Shown here piece after piece: positions 35,476 through 44,498 of a DNA stretch of 64,000 nt (position 1 is its first letter; the number at the start of each line of letters is the position of its first letter). The notes below the pieces were generated by a model. That model worked only from the letters and a program-made list of their open reading frames with translations, made no database searches and had not been told where the DNA came from. A program made the translations under genes and the position numbers. The DNA comes from Mucilaginibacter sp. Its GTDB lineage: Bacteria > Bacteroidota > Bacteroidia > Sphingobacteriales > Sphingobacteriaceae. The stretch covers positions 140,961 through 204,960 of the forward strand of contig NZ_JAQBOD010000031.1 of assembly GCF_028288205.1 (NCBI RefSeq). The letters are read 5' to 3'.

Positions 35476-36783
35476 TTAGTTACTAATTTCCGAACTATCT
35501 ATTGCCGTGCTATCATTTTGCTGGTTTTTTTTCCTGAGTCTTTCAATTTCATCATTTATAGTTTGTCTTGTTACGGAATCGGCAGCCTTTGTTCTGTCAT
35601 GATAAGTGCTTTTTGGGTTGTTTAACGCAGCACTGTCGTCGCCTCTAACTGAATCAACGGGCTTATAGGTGCTTACCGGAGATGTTTTTGGGTGGTTATA
35701 AAATAAAGAATACGCGGTAAATCCCATAGATCCTAAAAGTAATAATAGCAGGCCGGCAAATACCGGTTTTGATAGCTGTACTTTATTACCGGCGTTGGCC
35801 GGGTTTACAATCGTTGCCGGCTCATTGACTTTTTTAAGTTCCTTTGCTATTACTATCGAATTGGTATTATTAATATCAGCAATGCTATTCTGTACTATTG
35901 CCTGATGCAGTTCCATGCCATTGGCATACCTGTTTTCAGGTAACTTTTCCAGACATTTATAGATCAATTTTAATAGCCAGGCTGGTACCTGCATTTCCCA
36001 CATTTGCTTTTCATCAGGCCAGCTTGCGGGTAAGTTTTGTTTTCGTAATGTTAAGATATCCGGAACAGGCGATTCCATGTGAGCCATCATTACTGTATTT
36101 CTGGCCGTTTCACCATTATCTTGCAGCGGAAATGGCACCCGCCCCGCCAACAGTTCGTATAAAATTACACCATAACTATAAATATCCGTTTGAAACAACA
36201 TGTTGCCCTCATTTTGTTCGGGAGCCATAAACTCAATTGCTCCTGCATGGCGCATACTGCTGCGGCGCTCTTCGTCAGACATAATAGATAGGCCAAAATC
36301 CAACAAAACATAATTGCCCGTGTAGACATTGAATTTTATGTTATTGCTTTTTATATCCCCATGTTTAACGCCTACTTTGTGGCAATGCAATAAGGCGCAA
36401 GCCAGCTGATCGGCCAGTTTTACCGCCTCTTTAATGGTAAATATTTTTTCGTTCGGCCGGGCCAGCAATTCTCCCAGATCCGGTCCCTCAATAAATTCCA
36501 TTTCTATAAATGGGAAGGAGCCACTTTCGGTAATGCCTGAATTTAATATTTTTACCACATTTGGATTCGGCTCTTCATTTACCTTTTTCAGCTTTTCTAC
36601 CTCATTTATAAAGTTGCGATAATTTTTATCCTTAGTATCTTCTGATTGAATAGGTGTCGGCAATATTTTTACAGCACTGATGATAGGCCCCATTCTGCGA
36701 CCCTTATATACTGAACCCTGGCCACCGGTGCGCAACGCACCCATATTTTCTAAGCCTTTTGTTATTGTAAATACCTTACTCAT
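35476..36783 (-). CDS. Ser/Thr protein kinase, membrane-anchored
   Basis: A 435-residue Hanks-type kinase. The kinase domain (about 8-300) has the glycine loop GGQGSVYKG, Lys39 in AVKIL, the catalytic loop HGDIKSNN (Asp143, Lys145, Asn148), DFG at 162-164 and APE at 187-189. The HRD motif is HGD, so the Arg that normally reads activation-loop phosphorylation is missing, which suggests control that does not depend on activation-loop phosphate. One membrane helix lies at about 341-361, followed by a 74-residue extracytoplasmic tail rich in Asp, Ser and Lys. There are no PASTA repeats. It is the first gene of the cell-wall signalling operon, so its promoter lies in the 550-base gap upstream. Confidence 0.92.
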   Translation of the reverse strand: MSKVFTITKGLENMGALRTGGQGSVYKGRRMGPIISAVKILPTPIQSEDTKDKNYRNFINEVEKLKKVNEEPNPNVVKILNSGITESGSFPFIEMEFIEGPDLGELLARPNEKIFTIKEAVKLADQLACALLHCHKVGVKHGDIKSNNIKFNVYTGNYVLLDFGLSIMSDEERRSSMRHAGAIEFMAPEQNEGNMLFQTDIYSYGVILYELLAGRVPFPLQDNGETARNTVMMAHMESPVPDILTLRKQNLPASWPDEKQMWEMQVPAWLLKLIYKCLEKLPENRYANGMELHQAIVQNSIADINNTNSIVIAKELKKVNEPATIVNPANAGNKVQLSKPVFAGLLLLLLGSMGFTAYSLFYNHPKTSPVSTYKPVDSVRGDDSAALNNPKSTYHDRTKAADSVTRQTINDEIERLRKKNQQNDSTAIDSSEISN

Positions 36784-37331
36784 TAAATAAATATACCATA
36801 TAATTATGAAAGTATATTTATAACGGAAATGTCTCTTTTATGTTCTCCTGCACGAAAAAATCACTGATAAATATTTAAGATGCGGTACAAAAATCGGCGT
36901 CGACTAAAGCAAAATATTAAGGAATTAATGTATTTAGCGATTAGATTTTGAAGGATAAATTTCAAAAACGGAATTATGCTAAAACTTTTGAAGGATTGCG
37001 GACAAGAATTATGGCTAAAGTGGCCGCTGTGACCGTCATGTAATAATATTTACCATTTAAACAGCAAGCCCCTTAACCATATTAAACATGCGCTTGTTGC
37101 TTAATTTTCAATCGCTAAACATGTTAATTCAATAGTTAGTTTATTTGTCAATTATTTAACGTATTTATTTTCAGCCAATTACAGCTTTTGGTGTACCAAG
37201 GTGTACTTAGGTGCATCAAGGTGTTCGTGGTACAGTACAGTAACAATATTTAACTGGTATAGGTTTATTGCTGCATTTGCTTACTTCACGGGAGAACTAA
37301 TTTTCTATATCGAATTTAATCACTAAACGCG
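36784..37331. promoter_or_regulatory. Upstream region of the kinase operon
   Basis: 548 bases between the GH25 gene end and the kinase start, with no gene. At 37190-37229 there are four GGTG-initiated units at exact 10-base spacing: GGTGTACCAA, GGTGTACTTA, GGTGCATCAA, GGTGTTCGTG. Tandem sites one helical turn apart can be a multi-copy operator, but no regulator is identified. Confidence 0.4.
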
Positions 37332-38207
37332 TTAAGGAATTAACAATTTACTAAAATTTAAGCTATCGCCCCTAAAGGCATCAAAATCTACGGTGTGGTT
37401 TATGCCATTGATCCTTGCGATATCAGAATGCTGCCAGAATAACCAGGGGGTGTTTTTGCCTGCCTGTAATTCTTCCTGGTAATAATGCGCTATCCATACA
37501 TGATAATTGTCAAAATAACCCGCCAGGTAGTCGGTATAAAAACTTAAACCCGTATAAATAATAGGTTTCACCTTTGTACTTGATTCTATATGGGTTAAAA
37601 AGGCTTTTAGCTCCCTGCGCATCGTTTCGGGCGCGGTTCCGTCTAAACGTTCAATATCAACAACCGGTGGCAGATCACCTTTTTCTATCTTTACGTTTTG
37701 CAAAAAAAAACGTGCCTGCCATAATCCGTTCTTGTTAGCCCGTAAGAAGTGATAGGCACCGCAGATAATGCCGGCTTTAGGGCCTTCACGCCAGTTTCTT
37801 TTAAAATAAGGGTCCACTGTAAGCAGTCCTTCAGTGGCTTTAATAAAAGCGAAGCTGATATGCACACTATCTTCACTCATGGCCTTAACTTTTTGCCAGT
37901 CGATTTTTCCCTGGGCATAAGATACGTCAATACCATGAATAGTATATTTAGACGGGATTGGGATGTTAAAGCTTTTATAGGTACGGTAATGCGGGTTCTC
38001 CTTTATATCTTTAAACCACTGCCAGGTAGCAATGAAAGTTTTAAGTACATAACCATAATAAAATGGGGAGAGTAATATTAACAACAGGCCGGCAATCATC
38101 AACTTCAATGAAACTTTCCATGATGAAGGTTTTTTTCTTTTGACCGGTGCTTTTTTCTTTTGCCCGGATCTTGCTTTTGATAAGGGAGATTTCTTTGGTG
38201 CAGCCAC
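37332..38207 (-). CDS. GH25 muramidase, membrane-anchored
   Basis: A 291-residue lysozyme of glycoside hydrolase family 25. A very basic N-terminal tail (about 30 residues, Lys-rich) leads to one membrane helix at about 35-58. The catalytic domain is then outside the cytoplasm. Active-site features are visible: GIDVSYAQG with Asp94, FIKATEG, and PVVDIERL with Asp184 and Glu186. Later motifs (PIIYTGLSFY, YHVWIAHY, PWLFWQHSD) are also typical. It cleaves the glycan chain of peptidoglycan. It is directly upstream of, and on the same strand as, the kinase operon but separated by 548 bases. A shared cell-wall role is likely; a shared transcript is doubtful. Confidence 0.92.
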   Translation of the reverse strand: MAAPKKSPLSKARSGQKKKAPVKRKKPSSWKVSLKLMIAGLLLILLSPFYYGYVLKTFIATWQWFKDIKENPHYRTYKSFNIPIPSKYTIHGIDVSYAQGKIDWQKVKAMSEDSVHISFAFIKATEGLLTVDPYFKRNWREGPKAGIICGAYHFLRANKNGLWQARFFLQNVKIEKGDLPPVVDIERLDGTAPETMRRELKAFLTHIESSTKVKPIIYTGLSFYTDYLAGYFDNYHVWIAHYYQEELQAGKNTPWLFWQHSDIARINGINHTVDFDAFRGDSLNFSKLLIP

Positions 38208-38294
38208 TTTGCTAAATTACTAACTTACTTCTTATCCGGTGAAGTATGCTGACCGCTTTTATTAAGAAATCTTTAAGGCGGTTCATAAATAAAA

Positions 38295-38332
38295 AACGAA
38301 TAACTGAGCCAGAAGTGGCTCAGCTATTCGTT
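38295..38332 (-). terminator. Terminator of the SusC/SusD operon
   Basis: On the minus strand, AACGAATA-G-CTGAGCC pairs with GGCTCAG-T-TATTCGTT across a 6-base loop, followed by a run of six T. It starts 39 bases downstream of the DUF4397 gene's stop codon. It closes the SusC-SusD-DUF4397 transcript before the GH25 gene. Confidence 0.9.
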
Positions 38333-38370
38333 CTGTTTTGCAGGACTTTGCCTAAGGGGTAATTGTTTTT

Positions 38371-39318
38371 TTATTTGTTAGTATAAAATACCAACTGTGC
38401 CGGAGCAAAATAAATTTCCGGGTATTTAGTTGAAGGATCGGTGAGCGGCAACGTAGGCCTTGCACTTGCTTTAAGTTTGATGCTGGTACCCGGCACCGCA
38501 TAATCCGCGGCAAGGCCCCTTCCTATAATCGTATAATACCTTCCCGGTGCCATTGAAACTGCCGAAGACACCGTGCCTAACTTAATAGTTGTACCTGTTA
38601 AATATAACTGATACGTATAGTTTGTAAGCCCTGTAGGATTAACATTTATAGGTACAAAAGCGGTAACGGTGCTATAGGCGATACTATTAAAAACGATTGT
38701 GGTTGTAGCTGTTGTTGCCCCTGTTAAAGTAGTGGTTGCTGTCATATCAACCGGGGCGCCGTTGGGTATCATATAAGCTAAACGTACATAAGCCATACCA
38801 CTTGCCCAAACAGGAAATGCATCATTTACAACCGTAATTCCCAATGGCGAAGTTGCAGAACCGGGCAAACCTGAAGTAAATATAGAGTAAGCGGTACCAT
38901 CAGTAGTAGCTTTAGTTGCTGTACCTATTACAGCACCCGGCGCACTTGTTTGTGCACTAATTAATGCGGGTACAGCAGTAGAAGCCTGTACCTTAAAAAC
39001 CGTGCTCCCGGAAGGCACCACTGCATAGTTGCTGCCCGGGAAAAGGCCCAGATACGAAGCTGAAGTACCAGTATAATTATAAGATATACCTGTTACGATA
39101 GAAGTTACCAACGCATTGTCTGTTACAGAAATTGAAGACACAGGAGTGATTTTTATGCCATTAACATAGCCGTCAATAGCTGGTGTGCCGGGAGCGGTAT
39201 GCAAAAACTTAACAGAAACGCCCGTTGCTGCATCGCCGAATTGCGTTATTATACTTTTTTTACAGGCGGTTATGCCTATAAGCAATAACCCGATAAATAG
39301 ATATGATAGTCTTTTCAT
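38371..39318 (-). CDS. DUF4397-domain lipoprotein
   Basis: A 315-residue predicted lipoprotein. The signal MKRLSYLFIGLLLIGITAC gives lipobox ITAC. The mature part starts VSVKFLHTAPGTPAIDGYVNGIKI, a clear DUF4397 opening (a beta-sandwich of unknown role common in Bacteroidota surface proteins), and continues with Thr/Ala-rich strands to the end. An in-frame Met four codons upstream is less likely. It is the third gene of the SusC/SusD unit (17 bases after SusD), so it probably helps bind or process the same imported ligand. A binding function is inferred only. Confidence 0.82.
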   Translation of the reverse strand: MKRLSYLFIGLLLIGITACKKSIITQFGDAATGVSVKFLHTAPGTPAIDGYVNGIKITPVSSISVTDNALVTSIVTGISYNYTGTSASYLGLFPGSNYAVVPSGSTVFKVQASTAVPALISAQTSAPGAVIGTATKATTDGTAYSIFTSGLPGSATSPLGITVVNDAFPVWASGMAYVRLAYMIPNGAPVDMTATTTLTGATTATTTIVFNSIAYSTVTAFVPINVNPTGLTNYTYQLYLTGTTIKLGTVSSAVSMAPGRYYTIIGRGLAADYAVPGTSIKLKASARPTLPLTDPSTKYPEIYFAPAQLVFYTNK

Positions 39319-39335
39319 GTAAAATGTCATTTATT

Positions 39336-40913
39336 TTATGGTAAAATAAAATATGGTTTTGTTGTATGATAATCAGGCGCTAACGCGCCTATGGCTTGCA
39401 ATGCAGGTACGTTCCAGATATACTCTGAATTGTAACGCGGGCGCACTACATAAACTTGTTTTCCCGCGTTATCAGGATACAAAGTTCCCGGCTTGATAAA
39501 GCCTTGAAAAATTGTGGCATCATAACCATACCTGCGCTCATCAGACCATGCTTCTATCGGGTTCCATAAAAACAAGGCAATAAATTTTTGTTGTAATATG
39601 TCACTCAATTTTAATGTGGCACTTAATTGCCTTACGCTCGGCCCTGTTAAATACTTATTTTGGGCAGCAGCTGATATGTAATTCTGAGTGCCCGTTAGCG
39701 AAGAGCCGATTGGGGGGTTACTTGCAAAATCAAGAGCTTTAGTTACACCATTTATATAGGCCGTATAAGCTCCGCTCATATCGCCTTTTTTATAAAGTGC
39801 CTCGGCTTTCATAAACTGCAGTACCGGATAGGTCATTAAAACACCACGAGAATTATCATTAAACAGGTATTTACCTGTCGTTGCGGCATTTGCCGTGGTA
39901 GCACCCGCAAATGCAGGAATAAGTGTATTGGCATCTGCCGAGTTAATATCACCCAGAGGTGGAATAACACCCCGGTAAGCCCTGTCTTTACTGCGATTAA
40001 GTAGTAACGGTAAACGGGGATCGGCAAGGGTGTCTTGTGCTGCAGTGCCGGCAAGTATACGGCCGTCAAGCAATTTGACTATATAATCCGACTGTCGAAA
40101 ACTTGCAAGATTTCCGCGGGTTGGCCCCCAGAAATTAGCATCAGTTGAACCGGTGGCGGTACATTGCACACTTGCATTGTCTGCATTGCTTGCAAATGAA
40201 AGATCAACAAATTTCGCAACCGAATCTGCACTAAATGTTGACTTATTACTAAAATGCAGTGCATTTTGCGCTAATATGGAATAAACAAATTTTATCCATT
40301 TACTGCGGTCTCCATAATACATATAATCGCCTTTGGCAAGCGTTGCCGACACGCCGTTGATACCGTCGGTTTTAATAGCCTGATTAAAATACTGAAGTGC
40401 AAGGCGGCAATCTTTTACAGCTTCGGCATATACTGCCTGCGGCGGGTCGTAATCAAAAGTAAGCTTTGTGGGATCATAGGCTTCATTAACTATCATGTAG
40501 TTGTATATATCGGCACCATTTTGCCATCCCCAGGCACGCAGGGCATAGCAAACACCCAGATATTCCAATTTATTATGCGCCGTAGCATCGGCCATCATTA
40601 AGGTTACGTTTTGCCCCAGACTAAAGTAAATTGTGCGCCACATTTCTCCATTAGAATCTGTACCCGGCGCATAGCCTTCTTCATCCCAGACGTTATTAGC
40701 GCCGGATGAACCCCATATCTGCGCGTACTGGCCTATATAACGGCTGTCATACCAAATTCCCCTGGCCATACCCGCTTCAATAGGGGGTAGTAAACTGGCA
40801 GCATCCACGCTGGTGGGGGCATTGGGATTAGTATTGATATCTACAAATTTTTTGCAGCTGCTAACCATATTTAAGGTTAATAAAGCGCTTAATGTATATA
40901 TAAATTTTTTCAT
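39336..40913 (-). CDS. SusD/RagB-family nutrient-binding lipoprotein
   Basis: A 525-residue SusD-like protein of the SusD_2 branch. The lipoprotein signal ends MVSSC (Cys20). The mature start CKKFVDINTNPNAPTSVDAASLLPPIEAGMARG is typical. Characteristic C-terminal blocks are QFMKAEALYKKGDMSGAYTAYINGV and IPLFLWNPIEAWSDERRYGYD-like text (ALFLWNPIEAWSDERRYGYD). SusD proteins sit on the outer face of the outer membrane as the lid of the SusC transporter. The gene lies 10 bases after susC. The ligand is unknown; no glycoside hydrolase is in the unit, so it may import something other than a glycan. Confidence 0.92.
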   Translation of the reverse strand: MKKFIYTLSALLTLNMVSSCKKFVDINTNPNAPTSVDAASLLPPIEAGMARGIWYDSRYIGQYAQIWGSSGANNVWDEEGYAPGTDSNGEMWRTIYFSLGQNVTLMMADATAHNKLEYLGVCYALRAWGWQNGADIYNYMIVNEAYDPTKLTFDYDPPQAVYAEAVKDCRLALQYFNQAIKTDGINGVSATLAKGDYMYYGDRSKWIKFVYSILAQNALHFSNKSTFSADSVAKFVDLSFASNADNASVQCTATGSTDANFWGPTRGNLASFRQSDYIVKLLDGRILAGTAAQDTLADPRLPLLLNRSKDRAYRGVIPPLGDINSADANTLIPAFAGATTANAATTGKYLFNDNSRGVLMTYPVLQFMKAEALYKKGDMSGAYTAYINGVTKALDFASNPPIGSSLTGTQNYISAAAQNKYLTGPSVRQLSATLKLSDILQQKFIALFLWNPIEAWSDERRYGYDATIFQGFIKPGTLYPDNAGKQVYVVRPRYNSEYIWNVPALQAIGALAPDYHTTKPYFILP

Positions 40914-40923
40914 GTTGTTTGTC

Positions 40924-43900
40924 TTATAATTTCAAACTTACTCCAAAAGAAATTGTACGTGGTGCAGCCAGTGTACCATAGTCAAATCCTGCCGCGCCCG
41001 AACCTCTTGTAGAAGAGTTAGTGCCATTTACTTCAGGATCAGCGCCCGTATAGTTTGTTAACAGGAACACATCAGTTGCAGTTACATAAATGCCGAACGA
41101 TTTAAATACTTTTTGTTTGGTAAGCAATGACGACGGAAAGGTATAACTCAACGTTACATCCCGCAGCCTGAACGTACTGATATTGTGTTCAACAAAATCA
41201 GATTCGATAGCGTTGGAATAATAACCGGTTTGATAGTAAGGATTTACCTGTATGGTATTAACCGTTGGAGCGGCAGAATTTTCATTGCCATCCTTTAATA
41301 CGCCCGGCACTACCACTGGTGTTTGCCTGTTTACAGTACGTGCGCTTAATCCGTAGCGTGTCAGGAATAATTCATTGCCATTAAAAACATCTCCGCCTTT
41401 ACGGTAATCTAACAAGAATGACAAGGCAAAGTTTTTATAGGTGAAGTTATTGCCAAAACCCAGCGTGAACTGAGTCTGGCGGTCGCCCACTGTTACAAAC
41501 GTACCGTTAGATATAGGCATGCCGGTAGACGGATCTACCAGTATCTGCCCTTTATTGTTGCGTGCATAGCTGTAGCTTGCAATATTCATTAAGCTGCTGC
41601 CCGGGAAAATACTTGCACGCGCGTTAGCATACAACCAGGTGTCAGAATTATAATACTCTGGCAATGCGCCAAGGTTAATTACCTTACCGCGATTTAAAAA
41701 GAAGTTAGCAAATGGCTTCCATGAAAAATCGGTCGATTTAATTACTGTACCATTAAGCGCAATTTCAAGGCCTTTATTCTGAATTTCGCCACCATTAACT
41801 AATTCGAGTATGTAACCGGATCCGTAACTAATGCGCGGATCAAATATCTGGTTGGTTGCGCGGTACTTGTAAACATTAATTTCAGCGCCTAAACGTCCAC
41901 CAAAAAACTGCAGTTCTGTACCAAGCTCCATTTGGTAATCTTTCTCCGGCTTAAGGGTAGGGTTGTTACCGGTCACGTCATAGGCATAGCCTCCACCACT
42001 GGTTGATTGTTGAATAACGCTCGATTGGATCTTGTAAGGTGCAAAGGGGTCCTTACCTACACCAGCATACGAGAAGCGTATTTTACCAAATGATAAAATC
42101 TTGTTACCTTTTAAAGCAGGCAGTTCAGAAAAGTTAAATCCTATGCCTGCGGATGGATAAAAGTAAGAGTCTTTTGTTGTGCCGGCCAAACGGGATGAAT
42201 AATCATTTCTGCCTGTGGCATTCAAGGTGATCAATTCTTTATAAACTACGCTTAAACGTACAATTTCTCCGATGCGCCGTGTTTCTGAATAATTGGTTGT
42301 GGCCCGTTGTGAGGTTGGTGTAGTGTTATTTATGGTATTAAAATCAGGCTGGAGGAATCTTTCACCATACTGGCCGTTGGTAATATCTTTATAATCGTAA
42401 ACCTCGGCACCTGCAGCCAGCGTTGCACGGAAATCGCCAAAACTATGTTTTAAAGTGGCAAAGAACGAACCGTTAAGCACAAGGTTATTATCATCATAAT
42501 TATCAATGATACCGCCGGTAGAAATACCGTTGGTAGACGCAAAGGTGTTCGAAATAGCATTTTGGTAAGAATTACTGTACTGACTCAGGAAATTATTACC
42601 CTGAGTTGTGTAAAAATCCATACCAAACAGCCCCCTTAAATTTAACCAGCTGGCCGGATCGTAAGAAAGGTCAAAATTGCCAATCATACGGTTGGTTTTG
42701 TCGCGGCTGATATTGTTGTTCAAATCCCAAAGAGGGTTGTCAAAATCGATGGTCCCATCGGCTACAATATTGGTAAGTTTTGCAGGTAATAAAGTTCTGC
42801 GGGTTCCATCAGGATTCAGATAGTTACGTACGTCATCATTAGTTGGCCAGGTTAGTGCGTTAATGTAGGTGCCACCATCGCCTTTATTGGTTTTACGATT
42901 ATCTATATTAAAGTAATTAAAACTCGCGCTGCTGGTTAATTGCGGCGTTAATTTGGCCTGGCCTGCAAACCGTAACGAAAATTTATTATTGTAAACTACC
43001 GGTATAACACCCCCTGTGTGCCGGTACTCGGTAGATACCCTATAACTTGCATCATCATTACCGCCAGAGAAAGACAGGGCATGCTGCTGAGAAAGACCTG
43101 TCTGGAAAAAGTTTTTCAAGTTATCAAAAGTTGGTGTTCCGGGTGCATAAGCGGGCCCATAGGCTAAACGCGTAGTTGGATCGGCATAGCCCGAAGTGCC
43201 CGGTCCGTAAACATTTTGAATTTTTGGGAACCGGTATTCTTTAGAATAGCTGAAGGTATTATTATAGGATATTGCTGCCGCGCCACTTTTACCTTTTTTG
43301 GTGGTGATAATAATAGCGCCCCCTGCGGCATCTGACCCATAAACTGCCGCGGCATCCGCGCCTTTAAGCACCGTAACTGTTTCAATATCATCCGGGTTAA
43401 TATCAGCAATACGGTTGGTAAAATCCTCGCGCCGGTTATCACCGTTAGAAGCAAGCGCGCCCTGGCTCATTGCATCGTTATTTACCCGGATACCATCCAC
43501 CACAAATAAGGGCTGGTTACTGCTGCCAATAGAGGTGATACCCCGTAAAATGATAGAAGCCGAGGCGCCGGGTACACCACTTGTGCTGGTTACCGTAGCG
43601 CCGGCTATGCGGCCCTGCAATGAGTTTACTAAATTCTCGCGCTGGGTTTCTGCAATTGCCGCACCGGTAATGGTTTGGGTAGAAGAGGTAAGATCTCGTT
43701 TGGACTGCCTTACGCCGAAACCGGTAACGATTTTAACTTCTTCAAGGCTGGTTGCATTAGATGTTAACTGAACATTAATGACAGTTTGTGTGCCGATGGT
43801 ACGTTCGGCACTAAGAGTACCGATAAAACTAAATTCCAATACCTGGCCTGTACTTGCCCTGATGGTATATTTTCCATCAGCACCAGAGCTTACGCCATTA

Positions 43901-44049
43901 GGGCTGCCTTTAATTTTAATGGTTGCTCCAGATAGTGTACTGCCATCTTCGCTTGCGGTTATCCGTCCGGTTATTGTTAATGCCTGCGCCATAACATGTA
44001 TAATGCCACAAAAGCTTACCAGAAGAAATAAAAGTAAAGTTTTCTTCAT
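40924..44049 (-). CDS. SusC/RagA-family TonB-linked outer-membrane transporter
   Basis: A 1041-residue outer-membrane protein. After the signal (MKKTLLLFLLVSFCGIIHVMAQA) comes a carboxypeptidase D regulatory-like domain (ITGRITASEDGSTLSGATIKIKG, about 25-105). Next is the plug with LVNSLQGRIAGATVTSTSGVPG and the SusC signature DGIRVNNDAM (about 115-235). A long beta-barrel follows to the C-terminal ISFGVSLKL. It imports large nutrients across the outer membrane with energy from TonB-ExbBD. SusD and DUF4397 genes follow at once. No sigma/anti-sigma pair or hybrid sensor is adjacent, and the N-terminus lacks a STN domain, so trans-envelope signalling by this protein is unlikely. A perfect inverted repeat lies 31 bases upstream. 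Confidence 0.95.
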   Translation of the reverse strand: MKKTLLLFLLVSFCGIIHVMAQALTITGRITASEDGSTLSGATIKIKGSPNGVSSGADGKYTIRASTGQVLEFSFIGTLSAERTIGTQTVINVQLTSNATSLEEVKIVTGFGVRQSKRDLTSSTQTITGAAIAETQRENLVNSLQGRIAGATVTSTSGVPGASASIILRGITSIGSSNQPLFVVDGIRVNNDAMSQGALASNGDNRREDFTNRIADINPDDIETVTVLKGADAAAVYGSDAAGGAIIITTKKGKSGAAAISYNNTFSYSKEYRFPKIQNVYGPGTSGYADPTTRLAYGPAYAPGTPTFDNLKNFFQTGLSQQHALSFSGGNDDASYRVSTEYRHTGGVIPVVYNNKFSLRFAGQAKLTPQLTSSASFNYFNIDNRKTNKGDGGTYINALTWPTNDDVRNYLNPDGTRRTLLPAKLTNIVADGTIDFDNPLWDLNNNISRDKTNRMIGNFDLSYDPASWLNLRGLFGMDFYTTQGNNFLSQYSNSYQNAISNTFASTNGISTGGIIDNYDDNNLVLNGSFFATLKHSFGDFRATLAAGAEVYDYKDITNGQYGERFLQPDFNTINNTTPTSQRATTNYSETRRIGEIVRLSVVYKELITLNATGRNDYSSRLAGTTKDSYFYPSAGIGFNFSELPALKGNKILSFGKIRFSYAGVGKDPFAPYKIQSSVIQQSTSGGGYAYDVTGNNPTLKPEKDYQMELGTELQFFGGRLGAEINVYKYRATNQIFDPRISYGSGYILELVNGGEIQNKGLEIALNGTVIKSTDFSWKPFANFFLNRGKVINLGALPEYYNSDTWLYANARASIFPGSSLMNIASYSYARNNKGQILVDPSTGMPISNGTFVTVGDRQTQFTLGFGNNFTYKNFALSFLLDYRKGGDVFNGNELFLTRYGLSARTVNRQTPVVVPGVLKDGNENSAAPTVNTIQVNPYYQTGYYSNAIESDFVEHNISTFRLRDVTLSYTFPSSLLTKQKVFKSFGIYVTATDVFLLTNYTGADPEVNGTNSSTRGSGAAGFDYGTLAAPRTISFGVSLKL

Positions 44050-44498
44050 ATACAGATTTTAAAAGTTATAAAGTATTAGATTACATAATAGTTAAATCAA
44101 TCATTTTGCTAACGATTGATTTAACTATTATGTAAAGTAGAAATAATTAATGAATTAGTTTTTTTTTGATAATGAGATTATTGCGTTGTAATTAAATTGT
44201 TACATATAAATAGTTTGTTACAATGCAATAAACCGAACCTTTCTGACGGTGTTTTTTTGCTCTTTTGCTTCAATTTATTCCGTAATTTTACAAATGGGTT
44301 ATCCGAAATGATTTTTGTCTGAGCTCTTTAATGACCTTATGCTCTGTACCGTATCAGAAAAGCAGAACAGACCTAAACAAACCGCAAATGCAGCAGGAAT
44401 TATTCATCCTGATAACTAAAACGTACCAGTTAATTGGAACGATTTTGGCTATTCATTTAAAGAGTTAAAAAGTATCATTTAAATTAATGAGTCAAAGC
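44050..44498. other. Divergent promoter region with a perfect inverted repeat
   Basis: 449 bases between the leftward susC gene and the rightward M48 gene, with no coding potential. The susC side holds the 22-bp inverted repeat listed separately. The remainder is AT-rich with no further structure that I can support, and must contain the promoter of the metalloprotease gene. Confidence 0.5.
44081..44135 (-). promoter_or_regulatory. Perfect 22-bp inverted repeat upstream of susC
   Basis: Two 22-base arms (44081-44102 and 44114-44135) are exact reverse complements separated by 11 bases. The inner ends are GATTGATTT on the right and AAATCAATC on the left. There is no T-run after it in the susC direction, and the near arm is 31 bases from the start codon. 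It is either an operator or a stable hairpin in the 5' leader that could act as attenuator or mRNA stabiliser. Confidence 0.75.

Noticed and set aside
43415..44062. Long rightward frames opposite the start of susC
   Set aside because: They are mirror frames of the conserved plug and regulatory domains of SusC; their products have no motif.
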